Below, piece after piece: positions 1 through 8,103 of a DNA stretch of 64,000 bases. The notes under the pieces were generated by a model. That model saw nothing but the letters and a program-made list of their open reading frames with translations, ran no database searches and was not told the DNA's origin. Each line of letters starts with the position of its first letter. The first letter of the stretch is position 1. The translations under genes and the position numbers were made by a program. The DNA is from Novosphingobium sp. EMRT-2 (GTDB taxonomy: Bacteria; Pseudomonadota; Alphaproteobacteria; Sphingomonadales; Sphingomonadaceae): the NCBI RefSeq assembly GCF_005145025.1, contig NZ_CP039695.1, positions 2,899,501 through 2,963,500 of the forward strand. Direction: 5' to 3'.

Positions 1-500
1 CCGCGTCGGGCGGCGCGGGCCATGGTTTCGGCCAGCCGCGTGCCGTTGTTGTCGGGCAGCCAGATGTAGAAGCACAGGTGGACCGTGTCCCGCGCCGAGT
101 CGATGTCCGCGATCATGCCGTCGATCGCGGCGTTGCTGTCGGTGAACAGGCGGGCCGCGTTGCCACCGCCCGGCTCCAGCTCGTTTACCGTGCTCGCCAG
201 CGCGAACGGCGCTGCATAGGGACTCTGGCTCACCTGGCAATGCGCGGCCATGTCCCCGGGCGGGCGGGGCAGGGCGGCATCGATCGCGGCGCCGCGCCGC
301 CGCCGTTCGCGGCTGAGCAGCGTTTCGCCCAGCAGCAGGTAGCCCAGCACGCCGATGACTGGGAACATCAGGATGACCACCAGCCAGGCGACGCGCGATT
401 CGGGTTCGCGGTGCGGCCGCAGCATGGCGCGCAGCAGCGCCCATATTTCCGCCGCGACGAGAAGGAGCGCGCCGGTCACTTCAAGCTGGTAAAGCGTCAT
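1..500 (-). CDS. cls: Cardiolipin synthase, N-terminal part (cut by window edge)
   Basis: The reading frame runs off the left edge; the first ~166 residues are visible. Two hydrophobic segments (about residues 8-24 and 38-58) separated by a basic loop match the PLDc_N membrane anchor of bacterial cardiolipin synthases. They are followed by the start of the first phospholipase D domain, with the stretch HLCFYIWLPDNNGTRLAE near residue 140. The family joins two phosphatidylglycerols into cardiolipin at the inner membrane. The HKD catalytic motifs would lie outside the window, so the class cannot be fixed. ATG start at 498-500. Confidence 0.85.
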   Translation of the reverse strand, partial: MTLYQLEVTGALLLVAAEIWALLRAMLRPHREPESRVAWLVVILMFPVIGVLGYLLLGETLLSRERRRRGAAIDAALPRPPGDMAAHCQVSQSPYAAPFALASTVNELEPGGGNAARLFTDSNAAIDGMIADIDSARDTVHLCFYIWLPDNNGTRLAETMARAARR

Positions 501-569
501 CGCCCCCTGCGTCCCACGCGCGCGGGCACCTGTAAAGGGTCAGGCAGCGAAGAACGCGGAAAGCGCCCG

Positions 570-1511
570 TCAGAATTCCATCATTGCGGCCAAGCGCTTG
601 GGAGCGATGGCGGCCCAGCTTCGGCGCAGCCAGTCGGCGATGCCGTCCCAGTCGGTATCGCCCAGGTCGAGCCGGATCGCGATCCAGCCATCGCCGAAAT
701 AGGCCGGCCGGTAATAGCGCGTCGGGTCGCTTTCGATCAGCTGTTCCTGCTCGTCCAGCCCGCTGATCTTGACCAGCAGCGCCGTCTTGCCGTCGCCATG
801 ATGGTCCACCGAGACGTAGGCGAACTTCTTGCCCTTCAGCACGCCGAAGCAGGGCATGCCGTGGCTGGTGACTTCGTCCGCCTCGGGCAGCGCCATGGCG
901 CGTTCGCGCACTTGCGCGACAAGGTAGTCCGGCGCGGTTTCGCGTGTCACAAAGTCGGCCAGCACGCGCGAATAGAGCTGGTGTTCCGCGATCAGCACCC
1001 GCGCGGCCAGCGTGTCGTCGCTATCGCCGGGCAGGATCGCCACCGGCGTCTGGCCCAGGATCGGGCCGTCGTCGAGTTCGGCAGTGACGAGATGGACCGA
1101 GCAGCCGCCATGGCTGTCGCCCGCCTCGATCGCGCGGTCGTGCGTGTGCAGGCCCTTGTACTTCGGCAGCAGCGACGGGTGGATGTTGAGCATCCGGCCT
1201 TCCCAGCGGCCGACGAAGGCGGGGGACAGGATGCGCATGTATCCCGCCAGCGCGATGAAGCGCGCGCCGGCCTTGATGACTTCGGCTTCCATCGCCGCGT
1301 CGTGGTCGGCGCGCGCCATGCCCTTGTGCGGCAGGCAGAACGTGGCCACGCCTTCGGCTGCGGCCAGCTTCAGCCCCGATGCTTCGGGGTTGTTCGAAAG
1401 CACCAGGACGATGCGGTACGGACAGTTTTCCGCCCGGCTGGCATAGAGCAGCGCGGCCATGTTGGTGCCGCTGCCCGAGATGAAGACGGCGACGGGGACG
1501 CGATCAGCCAA
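570..1511 (-). CDS. purN: Phosphoribosylglycinamide formyltransferase fused to a MmcQ/YjbR-like domain
   Basis: Catalyses the 10-formyl-THF-dependent formylation of GAR in purine synthesis. The N-terminal ~195 residues are a complete GART domain: SGSGTNM near residue 12, then [12 protein letters not shown] with catalytic Asn and His near 109 and 111, then ELDDGPI with the catalytic Asp near 147. About 100 further residues (including [23 protein letters not shown] and [12 protein letters not shown]) resemble the MmcQ/YjbR (DUF419) fold, which normal ~200-aa PurN lacks. I place the start at a TTG (1511) with GGGAAG about nine bases upstream; it overlaps the purM stop by eight bases. A GTG at 1559 would overlap purM by 56 bases and is less likely. 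Confidence 0.92.
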   Translation of the reverse strand: MADRVPVAVFISGSGTNMAALLYASRAENCPYRIVLVLSNNPEASGLKLAAAEGVATFCLPHKGMARADHDAAMEAEVIKAGARFIALAGYMRILSPAFVGRWEGRMLNIHPSLLPKYKGLHTHDRAIEAGDSHGGCSVHLVTAELDDGPILGQTPVAILPGDSDDTLAARVLIAEHQLYSRVLADFVTRETAPDYLVAQVRERAMALPEADEVTSHGMPCFGVLKGKKFAYVSVDHHGDGKTALLVKISGLDEQEQLIESDPTRYYRPAYFGDGWIAIRLDLGDTDWDGIADWLRRSWAAIAPKRLAAMMEF

Positions 1512-2613
1512 GGTGCGTCGCTTCCCATGCGGCGCGCGCGGACCAGGTTTCGGCGCCACCGGTCACGGTGCAGCCCTTGTCGCCCTTCACGATCTCGCCC
1601 ACGCGGAACACGGTCTCGCCCGCCGCTGCGAGATCGGCGGTGACCGAGGCGACGTCCGCTGGCGCGACCGCCAGCACCATGCCGACGCCGCAGTTGAACG
1701 TGCGCGCCATTTCCTGCGGCTCGATGTTGCCCTGCGCCTGCAGGAACGCCATCAGGCGCGGCTGTTCCCAGGCATCGGCGTCGATCCGCGCGTGAAACCC
1801 GGCGGGCAGCACGCGGGGCACGTTTTCGAGCAGTCCGCCGCCGGTGATATGCGCCAGCGCGTGGACCCGGCCCGAACGGACCACGGGCAGCAGGCTTTTC
1901 ACGTAGATCCGCGTCGGTTCGATCAGGTAATCGATCAGCAGCCGCTCGTTGTCGAACAGGGCCGGGCGTTCGAGCTTCCAGCCCTTGTCGGCGGCGAGGC
2001 GGCGCACCAGCGAATAGCCGTTGGAATGGACGCCCGACGAAGCCAGCCCCAGCAGCACGTCGCCTTCCGCCACGCGATCGCCGGTCAGTTGTTCGCCACG
2101 TTCCACCGCGCCCACGCAGAAGCCGGCAAGGTCGTAGTCGCCGGGGCCGTACATGCCCGGCATTTCCGCCGTTTCGCCACCGATCAGCGCGCAGCCGGCG
2201 ATCTTGCAGCCTTCGGCGATGCCGGCGACGACCCGCTCCGCCACGCCGTTATCCAGCTTGCCGGTGGCGAAGTAGTCGAGGAAGAACAGCGGCTCCGCGC
2301 CCTGTACGATCAGGTCGTTCACGCACATCGCGACAAGATCGATACCGATATGGTCGTGTCGGTCGTGGTCGATGGCCAGCTTGACCTTGGTGCCCACGCC
2401 ATCGTTCCCGGCCACCAGCAGCGGGTCCTTGTAGCCGGCGGCGCGCAGGTCGAAAAAGCCACCGAACCCGCCGAGTTCCGCGTCCGCGCCGGGGCGGGCG
2501 GTGGCACGGGCCAGAGGGCCGATCGCCTTGACCAGCGCATTGCCTGCGGCGATGGAAACGCCAGCCTGTTCGTAGCTGTAGCTTTGGGGCGGAGTGTTGG
2601 TGTCGCTTGCCAT
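1504..2613 (-). CDS. purM: Phosphoribosylformylglycinamidine cyclo-ligase
   Basis: AIR synthetase, the fifth step of purine synthesis: ATP-dependent closure of FGAM to AIR in the cytoplasm. Family motifs are clear: GGFGGFFDL, then [29 protein letters not shown] and [11 protein letters not shown], with the C-terminal AIRS domain ending in the [15 protein letters not shown] region. At 369 aa it is slightly longer than the ~345-aa enterobacterial enzyme. ATG start. It is upstream of and overlaps purN, giving the usual purMN transcription unit, and diverges from the DUF2066 gene. Confidence 0.97.
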   Translation of the reverse strand: MASDTNTPPQSYSYEQAGVSIAAGNALVKAIGPLARATARPGADAELGGFGGFFDLRAAGYKDPLLVAGNDGVGTKVKLAIDHDRHDHIGIDLVAMCVNDLIVQGAEPLFFLDYFATGKLDNGVAERVVAGIAEGCKIAGCALIGGETAEMPGMYGPGDYDLAGFCVGAVERGEQLTGDRVAEGDVLLGLASSGVHSNGYSLVRRLAADKGWKLERPALFDNERLLIDYLIEPTRIYVKSLLPVVRSGRVHALAHITGGGLLENVPRVLPAGFHARIDADAWEQPRLMAFLQAQGNIEPQEMARTFNCGVGMVLAVAPADVASVTADLAAAGETVFRVGEIVKGDKGCTVTGGAETWSARAAWEATHLG

Positions 2614-2725
2614 GATCGCCGCCGCCTAGCGCTTTCCTGCTTGGATTTCCACTTGCCTTTCGGCAAAAGCGCCCGCGAAGAGGTCGCGAACAACAGGGTC
2701 CGGCGGCCATTCTACGGGAGTTCCC

Positions 2726-4012
2726 TTGGCCGTTCCGCGCGCAATGCAGATGCCGAAGTTGAGCCGGAAGGCCTGGATCGCCGCGGGAATCGGCGGTGCG
2801 TCGGCGCTCGCGCTGGTTTTCGCCGGCCCCGCGCTGCTCGCGCAGATCGAGGGCGATCGCGGTATCGCGCCGATCGCCAGCAACGGCGATTTCGAGGTCA
2901 GCGGCATTGATGTGAACGTCTCGGGCGACAATGCCGAGGACGCGCGCATCAAGGGCTGGCGTGAAGCGCAGCGCAAGGGCTGGGAAAAGTTGTGGGAACA
3001 CAACCACCTGGGCGGTGGCGGCGGTGCACCGGCGCTGGATGACGGCACGATCGATTCGCTGGTTTCGGCGGTGGTGGTCGAAAAGGAGGAAATCGGCCCG
3101 CACCGCTATATCGCGCGGCTGGGCCTGATCTTCGATCGCGCGCGGACGGCGCAATATCTGGGCTTGCAGGGCGCGCACGCCAAGTCCGCGCCGATGCTGG
3201 TGATTCCCGTGCTCTATCAGGGCGGCGCCGGTTCGGTTTTCGAAACGCGCACACCCTGGCAGAAGGCCTGGGCCGATTTCCGCACCGGGGAAAGCGTGAT
3301 CGACTACGTGCGCCCCAACGGTGGCGGCGCCGATTCGCTGCTGCTCACGGTCGGGCAGGTTTCGCGCCGCAGCCGCAACTGGTGGCGGCTGATTCTCGAT
3401 GAATTCGGCGCGGCGGATGTCGTCGTGCCGATCGCGCGGCTGGAACGGCAATGGCCTGGCGGCCCGATTCGCGGCACCTTCACCGCGCGCTATGGCCCCG
3501 ACAACCGCTTCCTGGGCAGCTTCCAGCTGACCGCCGAGAGCGAGGACAAGCTGCCGGCAATGCTGGCCGACGCTGTGCGCCGGATCGACGGCATCTATGC
3601 GGGCGCGCTGGCCAATGGCCAGTTGACCCCCGACCCGACGATCAACATGGCGACCAAGATCGATCCCAAACTGATCGAACAGGCGCTGGGGCAGCTCGGC
3701 CCGGCGCCCGCTGCGGCTCCGGTGGCCGGGACCGACGGCGTTCCGGGGGCCGTGGCGTCGACCACGGCGGCGCCCGCCGCCACCTTCATCGTGCAATTCG
3801 CCACGCCCGACGGCGCGGCGGTCGATTCGGGGCTGGCCGGTGTTCGCGCGGCGGCCGGGGTGCAGGGCGTGGCGACGACCAGCATCGCGATCGGCGGCAC
3901 TTCGGTCATGCGCGTGACGTTCGCCGGCGATCTCGACGCGCTGGCGGCGGCCTTGCGCGCGCAGGGCTGGAAAGTCACGCAGGGCGCCAATGCGCTTTCC
4001 ATCCGCAAGTAA
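2726..4012 (+). CDS. DUF2066-like exported protein
   Basis: Protein of unknown function, 428 aa. An N-terminal hydrophobic stretch (about residues 17-40) looks like a signal peptide or anchor, followed by a domain with VNVSGDNAEDARIKGWREAQ and a YIARLGLIFDRART segment that resembles DUF2066. The middle is rich in Ala and Pro (about 325-350), and the last ~75 residues form a second small alpha/beta unit. Context supports the call: in Pseudomonas a DUF2066 gene also lies between purMN and hda, as here. The TTG at 2726 follows GGGAG by six bases; ATGs at 2744 and 2750 are alternatives. Family assignment moderate, function unknown. Confidence 0.7.
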   Translation: MAVPRAMQMPKLSRKAWIAAGIGGASALALVFAGPALLAQIEGDRGIAPIASNGDFEVSGIDVNVSGDNAEDARIKGWREAQRKGWEKLWEHNHLGGGGGAPALDDGTIDSLVSAVVVEKEEIGPHRYIARLGLIFDRARTAQYLGLQGAHAKSAPMLVIPVLYQGGAGSVFETRTPWQKAWADFRTGESVIDYVRPNGGGADSLLLTVGQVSRRSRNWWRLILDEFGAADVVVPIARLERQWPGGPIRGTFTARYGPDNRFLGSFQLTAESEDKLPAMLADAVRRIDGIYAGALANGQLTPDPTINMATKIDPKLIEQALGQLGPAPAAAPVAGTDGVPGAVASTTAAPAATFIVQFATPDGAAVDSGLAGVRAAAGVQGVATTSIAIGGTSVMRVTFAGDLDALAAALRAQGWKVTQGANALSIRK

Positions 4013-4057
4013 CCGGCGATCCGCATATGGCCGGCGGGCGCGCGTGCGTTCCGGTCG

Positions 4058-4699
4058 ATGAACCGCATGTCGCAGATCGCCTTGCCGCTGGTAACCGCCG
4101 TGGGCGCGGAGACGATTGCCATCGGGCCTTCGTTGCAGCCGGTGATCGATGGCCTGCGCGCCGCAGCGGACTGGCCGTTCCGCACCGCGATCCTTTCCGG
4201 CCCGCCGCGTTCGGGCAAGAGCCTGCTGGCGCGCTGGTTCGCCGAAAGCGGGGCGGGGGACGTGGTCGACGATGCCGACAGCTTGCCGCAGGACGATCTG
4301 TTCCACCGCTGGAACCGCGCGCAGGCGGAAGGCCGGCCGCTGCTGATCGTCAGCAACGCCGCGCCGGGCGAATGGCAAGTGACCCTGCCCGATCTCGCTT
4401 CCCGGCTGGGCGCGGCGCTTCCGCTGGAAATCGGCGCGCCTGATGATGCCCTGCTGGTGGCCTTGATCGAAGCGCATGCGGCGCGGCGCGGGCTGGTGCT
4501 GGGCGATGGCGCGCTGGCCTATCTGCTGCCACGCATCGAGCGGACCCATGCGGCGGCAGAACGGCTTGTCGAAACAATCGACAGGCTGAGCCTTGAGCGC
4601 AAGGCATCCGTCACCATATCGCTGCTGCGCGACGCGCTCGCCGTTTCAGGGGGCGAGAGCGGCGAGCGCACGGGCCGGCAACCGCCGCGCTTGCCTTGA
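4058..4699 (+). CDS. hda: DnaA-related regulatory AAA+ protein (Hda/HdaA type)
   Basis: Hda-type proteins act with the loaded beta clamp to stimulate ATP hydrolysis by DnaA and so prevent re-initiation of replication. The 213-aa product has a Walker A GPPRSGKS at residues 48-55 and a degenerate Walker B around VVDDADSLP (69-76). It stops after the AAA+ lid and lacks the DnaA DNA-binding domain IV, as expected for this family. The divergent sequence is typical of alphaproteobacterial HdaA. It sits between the DUF2066 gene and cysE and may be cotranscribed with both. Confidence 0.85.
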   Translation: MNRMSQIALPLVTAVGAETIAIGPSLQPVIDGLRAAADWPFRTAILSGPPRSGKSLLARWFAESGAGDVVDDADSLPQDDLFHRWNRAQAEGRPLLIVSNAAPGEWQVTLPDLASRLGAALPLEIGAPDDALLVALIEAHAARRGLVLGDGALAYLLPRIERTHAAAERLVETIDRLSLERKASVTISLLRDALAVSGGESGERTGRQPPRLP

Positions 4700-4725
4700 G
4701 CCGTGAAAAGAGGGAGAATCGGCCC

Positions 4726-5448
4726 ATGTTCGCGAAACTGATCGACTATCTGGATTCGATCCAGGCGCGCGATCCCGCGCCGCGTTCGCGTTGGGAAATC
4801 CTGCTCTATCCCGGCCTGTGGGCGGTGGCGCTGCACCGCGTGGCGCACTGGCTGTTCCAGGGGAAACTCTATTTCCTGGCCCGCGCGGTGAATCACTTTT
4901 CCCGCTTCATGACCGGAATCGACATCCATCCCGGCGCGAAGATCGGCCGCCACCTGTTTATCGACCACGGCTTTACCGTGATCGGGGAAACGGCCGAGAT
5001 CGGCGATAACGTCACGATCTACCAGTGCGTGACGCTGGGCGGCACCAACCCCGCCAACGGCGTGCCCGGCAAGCGCCACCCCACGTTGCAGGACAACGCG
5101 ATCATCGGATCGGGCGCGCAGATTCTCGGCCCGATCACGGTGGGCCAGCGCGCCCGCGTGGGGGCCAACGCGGTGGTGACCGAAGATGTGCCCGAAGGCG
5201 CAACGATGATCGGCCTCAAGGCCCGCTCCACGCTGGTCCCGGTCGAAACCTGGCTCAAGGACTTCATCCCTTATGGCACGCCCTGCAAGGAGCCGTGCGA
5301 GCCGGCGGGCGGCACCCGCGTCGATGAACTGGAGGCGGAAGTCGCCGCGCTCAAGGCGCAGGTGGCCGCGCTCGTGGCGGCGCAGCTCGAAACCGCCGAC
5401 GGTGACGGAACCGCGCCGTCGCCCACGCGGCGGAGGTCGCGGACCTGA
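4726..5448 (+). CDS. cysE: Serine O-acetyltransferase
   Basis: Transfers acetyl from acetyl-CoA to serine, giving O-acetylserine for cysteine synthesis. The 240-aa protein is the short EpsC/CysE form. It has an N-terminal helical part, then a left-handed beta-helix of hexapeptide repeats (GIDIHPGAKIG, FIDHGFTVIGETAEIGDNVTI), with the catalytic His in the DHG motif and the usual QCVTLGGT loop. The C-terminal ~45 residues are an Ala/Glu-rich helix. The ATG at 4726 follows an AGAGGGAGAA ribosome site; a TTG at 4696 lies inside hda and is unlikely. Confidence 0.95.
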   Translation: MFAKLIDYLDSIQARDPAPRSRWEILLYPGLWAVALHRVAHWLFQGKLYFLARAVNHFSRFMTGIDIHPGAKIGRHLFIDHGFTVIGETAEIGDNVTIYQCVTLGGTNPANGVPGKRHPTLQDNAIIGSGAQILGPITVGQRARVGANAVVTEDVPEGATMIGLKARSTLVPVETWLKDFIPYGTPCKEPCEPAGGTRVDELEAEVAALKAQVAALVAAQLETADGDGTAPSPTRRRSRT

Positions 5449-5828
5449 GCGGGCCGGGCGGAGCGGACGCGTCGGGCGGGGCTCCCGCCGGCACGGTCAT
5501 TCCCTTTCCCCATGCGCGCGCCGTGCCGCAGGTAGCCTTCGCGCGTGACGAACTCACGCGGATTCTCGATCTCTACGGGCGCATGGTCGCGGCTGGCATC
5601 TGGCGGGACTATGCGATGGATTTCGGGCGCGATGCTGCCAGCTTCTCGGCTTTTCGGCGCACTGCCGAGCGGCCCAGCGCCCGGATCGAGAAATGTCCGG
5701 CCTTGCGGACCCGCCAGGGCATGTGGGCGCTTTATGGCGAGGCGGGGCAAGTGCTCAAGCGCGGGCATGAATTGGCCGGCGTTCTTGTCCCGCTCGAACG
5801 CAAGCTGCTCAAGGTGGTGGACGATTAG
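5445..5828 (+). CDS. DUF2794 family protein (probable CTG start)
   Basis: Small soluble protein of unknown function; the core DELTRILDLYGRMVAAGIWRDYAMDF through QVLKRGHELAGVL matches DUF2794, found almost only in alphaproteobacteria. The reading frame is open upstream back to 5406 with no ATG, GTG or TTG before the GTG at 5523, which has no ribosome site. I prefer the CTG at 5445: GGAGG lies eight bases upstream, the codon overlaps the cysE stop, and the extra residues include VIPFPHA, a segment I expect in this family. With GTG the protein would be 101 aa. The gene is firm; the start is inferred. Confidence 0.8.
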   Translation: MSGPGGADASGGAPAGTVIPFPHARAVPQVAFARDELTRILDLYGRMVAAGIWRDYAMDFGRDAASFSAFRRTAERPSARIEKCPALRTRQGMWALYGEAGQVLKRGHELAGVLVPLERKLLKVVDD

Positions 5829-6228
5829 GGTACTAAGCCGGGCAACGAGCGGCTGTCTGCTGCCGCTCCTGCTGCTTTCCGCCTGCTCCGACGCCGCGCC
5901 CGCACGCAAGCGGCAGAACCGCGTCGCAGCGCAGAACGGTCCGCTGATCCGCGTTCTGTTCCGTTCCGATCACTGGCTGCTGCTGGTGCCCTACCGCGCG
6001 AAAGACACGCCGCAAGCGCGGCTGGCACCCGATTGCCTGGAGCCGCTGGTGATCGATGCTGCCAGCGGGGTGGCGCATCCTGTCAGTCGGGCGGAGGCAC
6101 TGGCGCGGGTCCGGTCCATGCAGATGATCGGGGCCGAGCGCGGCGATTGCGCCCCCGCGCCGGCGCCGGTCCGGAGGCCGGTCAGGCAAACACCGCCGCT
6201 TCGCCCCGCGCCTGCTGCGCTTCGGTGA
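5824..6228 (+). CDS. Small lipoprotein, hypothetical (probable ATT start)
   Basis: Unrecognised. The product has a lipoprotein signal, basic residues then CLLPLLLLSAC with the lipobox LSAC, and a periplasmic domain with RVLFRSDHWLLLVPYR, CLEPLVIDAASG and a Pro/Arg-rich tail. No ATG, GTG or TTG lies close before the signal peptide. An ATT at 5824, sharing bases with the DUF2794 stop and with AAGGTGG just upstream, gives a normal signal peptide. An ATG at 5767 would place ~19 unrelated residues before it. The end overlaps the convergent DUF4328 gene by 47 bases. Confidence 0.6.
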   Translation: MRVLSRATSGCLLPLLLLSACSDAAPARKRQNRVAAQNGPLIRVLFRSDHWLLLVPYRAKDTPQARLAPDCLEPLVIDAASGVAHPVSRAEALARVRSMQMIGAERGDCAPAPAPVRRPVRQTPPLRPAPAALR

Positions 6229-6793
6229 TCTCGCCCACGATGCGATAGAGGAACCACGCTGACCCGGCGAGGCTGGCGGTGGCGCCGAAGCCGAGCACGG
6301 CGGCGACGGCATGGTTCACGTCTTCCAGGCGCTGGGCCAGGGTGGCGAGGATGTTGCCGCCGATCCAGCATCCCCACCACAGGCGCAGCAACGCCTGGCC
6401 ATTGCTTGCCGCTCCCGATGACGCCTCAAGGCTGGCGTCCCATATTTCCTGCATGGCCTGGAACGGTTTGAACAGATTGGCCACCGGGACCAGATACCAC
6501 GCCCAGGCGCCGTTGGGGCCATAGGCCAGCGCGGCGCCGGTCTGACGCAGGTTGTCGTTGGCGCGATAGAGCCACATCGATGTGGTGACCGCGCTGGCGA
6601 CAAGGCACCCGAACTGGGCCAGACCCGCCGCGATCGCGATGCGGGCGGCCATCGGGTCGGTGGCCGCCTGATCGAGCAGGCCCAGGGCGGTGATGACGGA
6701 AAGCGCCAGATCGGCCGCCACGAACAGCAGCAGCACGATGGACAGGGCCTTGGCGCGACCGGCCAGTATTCGCCTGCCATCCTCGATCGTCAT
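6182..6793 (-). CDS. DUF4328 domain membrane protein
   Basis: 203 aa with about four hydrophobic segments (near residues 17-37, 50-70, 100-125 and 170-190). The signature WLYRANDNLRQTGA followed by AYGPNGAWAWYLVPVANLFKPFQAM and a later WWGCWIGGNI matches the DUF4328 family of inner-membrane proteins. Function unknown. It is a single gene on the minus strand; its 3' end overlaps the convergent lipoprotein gene. Confidence 0.85.
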   Translation of the reverse strand: MTIEDGRRILAGRAKALSIVLLLFVAADLALSVITALGLLDQAATDPMAARIAIAAGLAQFGCLVASAVTTSMWLYRANDNLRQTGAALAYGPNGAWAWYLVPVANLFKPFQAMQEIWDASLEASSGAASNGQALLRLWWGCWIGGNILATLAQRLEDVNHAVAAVLGFGATASLAGSAWFLYRIVGEITEAQQARGEAAVFA

Positions 6794-6900
6794 CGCGCTC
6801 TCCCGGTTCGCTGCCGAATCCTAGCGCGCCGGTCGGGAAAGTCAGCCGCAATCATCGCTATTGTGGCGTCATGGTTGCGGCTGGCCCTTCTTCCTGCCGG

Positions 6901-7809
6901 TCAGCCTTTCATCGCGGCCTGCAGCTGGCCGATGATCACCTGGCTCTGTTCCGATCCCGATGCCGGCACGAAATCGCCGGTGCGGTCGGAAATGCGGTCC
7001 CACGCCGCGGCGAAGCCTTCCACGGTGCGTTCCGCCGGCGGCAGGACCACGCCCTTGTTCATCGTGACCCATGCCGAATGGTAAGCGCCCGCGCCCGCGC
7101 CGACGATGGCGTTGCTGGGGGCGTCTTCCGAGACGAGGAACAGCGCCGCCGGGACGACGTTCTCCGGGCCGAACAGCTTGAAGGCTTCCTCGGGCAGGAT
7201 GTCCTCGGTCATCCGCGTTGCCGCCACGGGGGCAAGCGTGTTGACCTTCACGTTATATTTCGCGCCTTCGAGGTACAGCGTCTTGGTCAGCCCGGCGAGG
7301 CCGAGCTTGGCCGCGCCGTAGTTTGCCTGCCCGAAGTTGCCGAACAGTCCGGTGGACGAGGCCGTCATCAGGATGCGGCCGTAGTTCTGTTCGCGCATCA
7401 GATCCCAGCACGCCTTGGTGGCGAAGGCGGAGCCGATCAGGTGGACCTTCACCACCAATTCGAAATCGGCGGGCTCCATCTTGGTGAAGCTCTTGTCGCG
7501 CAGGATGCCGGCGTTGTTGATCAGGACGTGGACACCGCCCCACTTTTCCTTGGCGCGTGCGACCATCTCGGCCATCTGCTCGTATTCGGTCACCGACCCG
7601 CCGTTGGCGATGGCTTCGCCGCCGCCGGCAAGAATTTCCTCGACGACCTTCTGCGCCGCGTCCGAAGCCCCGGTGCCGTCGCGCGATCCACCCAGATCGT
7701 TGACCACGACCTTGGCGCCGCGCCGGCCCAGTTCGAGCGCGTAGGCGCGGCCCAGCCCGCCGCCGGCGCCGGTAACGATGGCAACCCGGTCCTTGAACGA
7801 AATCGACAT
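6901..7809 (-). CDS. SDR family oxidoreductase, (3R)-hydroxyacyl-CoA dehydrogenase-like
   Basis: NAD(P)-dependent short-chain dehydrogenase, 301 aa. The cofactor motif TGAGGGLG is at residues 13-20, NNAG is in VLINNAGILRDKS, and the catalytic Tyr/Lys pair is in NYGAAK. The insert VVVNDLGGSRDGTGASDAAQ and the length of ~300 aa mark the subfamily resembling the dehydrogenase domain of peroxisomal multifunctional enzyme 2, so a beta-oxidation role is plausible. The ATG at 7809 is chosen because the TGxxxGxG motif then falls at the usual position; upstream codons would add a non-conserved tail. A perfect palindrome lies 37 bases upstream of the start. Confidence 0.9.
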   Translation of the reverse strand: MSISFKDRVAIVTGAGGGLGRAYALELGRRGAKVVVNDLGGSRDGTGASDAAQKVVEEILAGGGEAIANGGSVTEYEQMAEMVARAKEKWGGVHVLINNAGILRDKSFTKMEPADFELVVKVHLIGSAFATKACWDLMREQNYGRILMTASSTGLFGNFGQANYGAAKLGLAGLTKTLYLEGAKYNVKVNTLAPVAATRMTEDILPEEAFKLFGPENVVPAALFLVSEDAPSNAIVGAGAGAYHSAWVTMNKGVVLPPAERTVEGFAAAWDRISDRTGDFVPASGSEQSQVIIGQLQAAMKG

Positions 7810-7845
7810 GCCAGTTCTCTCCACCTGCGTTTCCGTCGCGCTACC

Positions 7846-7859
7846 TAATCGCGCGATTA
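7846..7859. promoter_or_regulatory. Perfect 14-bp palindrome, possible TetR-type operator
   Basis: TAATCGCGCGATTA is a perfect inverted repeat 37 bases upstream of the SDR start codon, where a repressor controlling that gene would bind. TetR-family regulators of acyl-CoA genes often use such sites. No such regulator is encoded next to it, so this is an inference from symmetry and position. Confidence 0.4.
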
Positions 7860-7950
7860 AGCGATGACGCGCGATGCCATGGCCGGGGCCGGGGTGCAAC
7901 ACCGTGCTTTTTCCAGGCGCGCGGGCGTGATGGCAGTTTGGTCAACTGAA

Positions 7951-7979
7951 CGTCAAAAAAGTGTAACACAAACGTCATA
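7951..7979 (+). promoter_or_regulatory. Possible Pho box
   Basis: Three related hexamers, CGTCAA (7951), TGTAAC (7962) and CGTCAT (7973), start exactly 11 bases apart and are separated by A-rich spacers. PhoB binds direct repeats of a CTGTCAT-type element with 11-bp periodicity. The site lies about 125 bases before a porin of the phosphate-selective family, which fits control by phosphate starvation. Confidence 0.45.
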
Positions 7980-8103
7980 ATGCGCCGGCCAAGGAAGGGG
8001 CACGGCATCTCGCATCGCCTGCTTCGGGGACAATCGCGGGGCTTGCCCCGCAGCCGGGATCGCGTGCGGCATCAGCATGGGGTTTCGGCGGAAGGGGCCA
8101 CTG

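Noticed and set aside
78..1643. Long plus-strand reading frame of 521 codons
   Set aside because: It lies opposite cls and purN, whose products are clear. High GC makes long antisense frames common.
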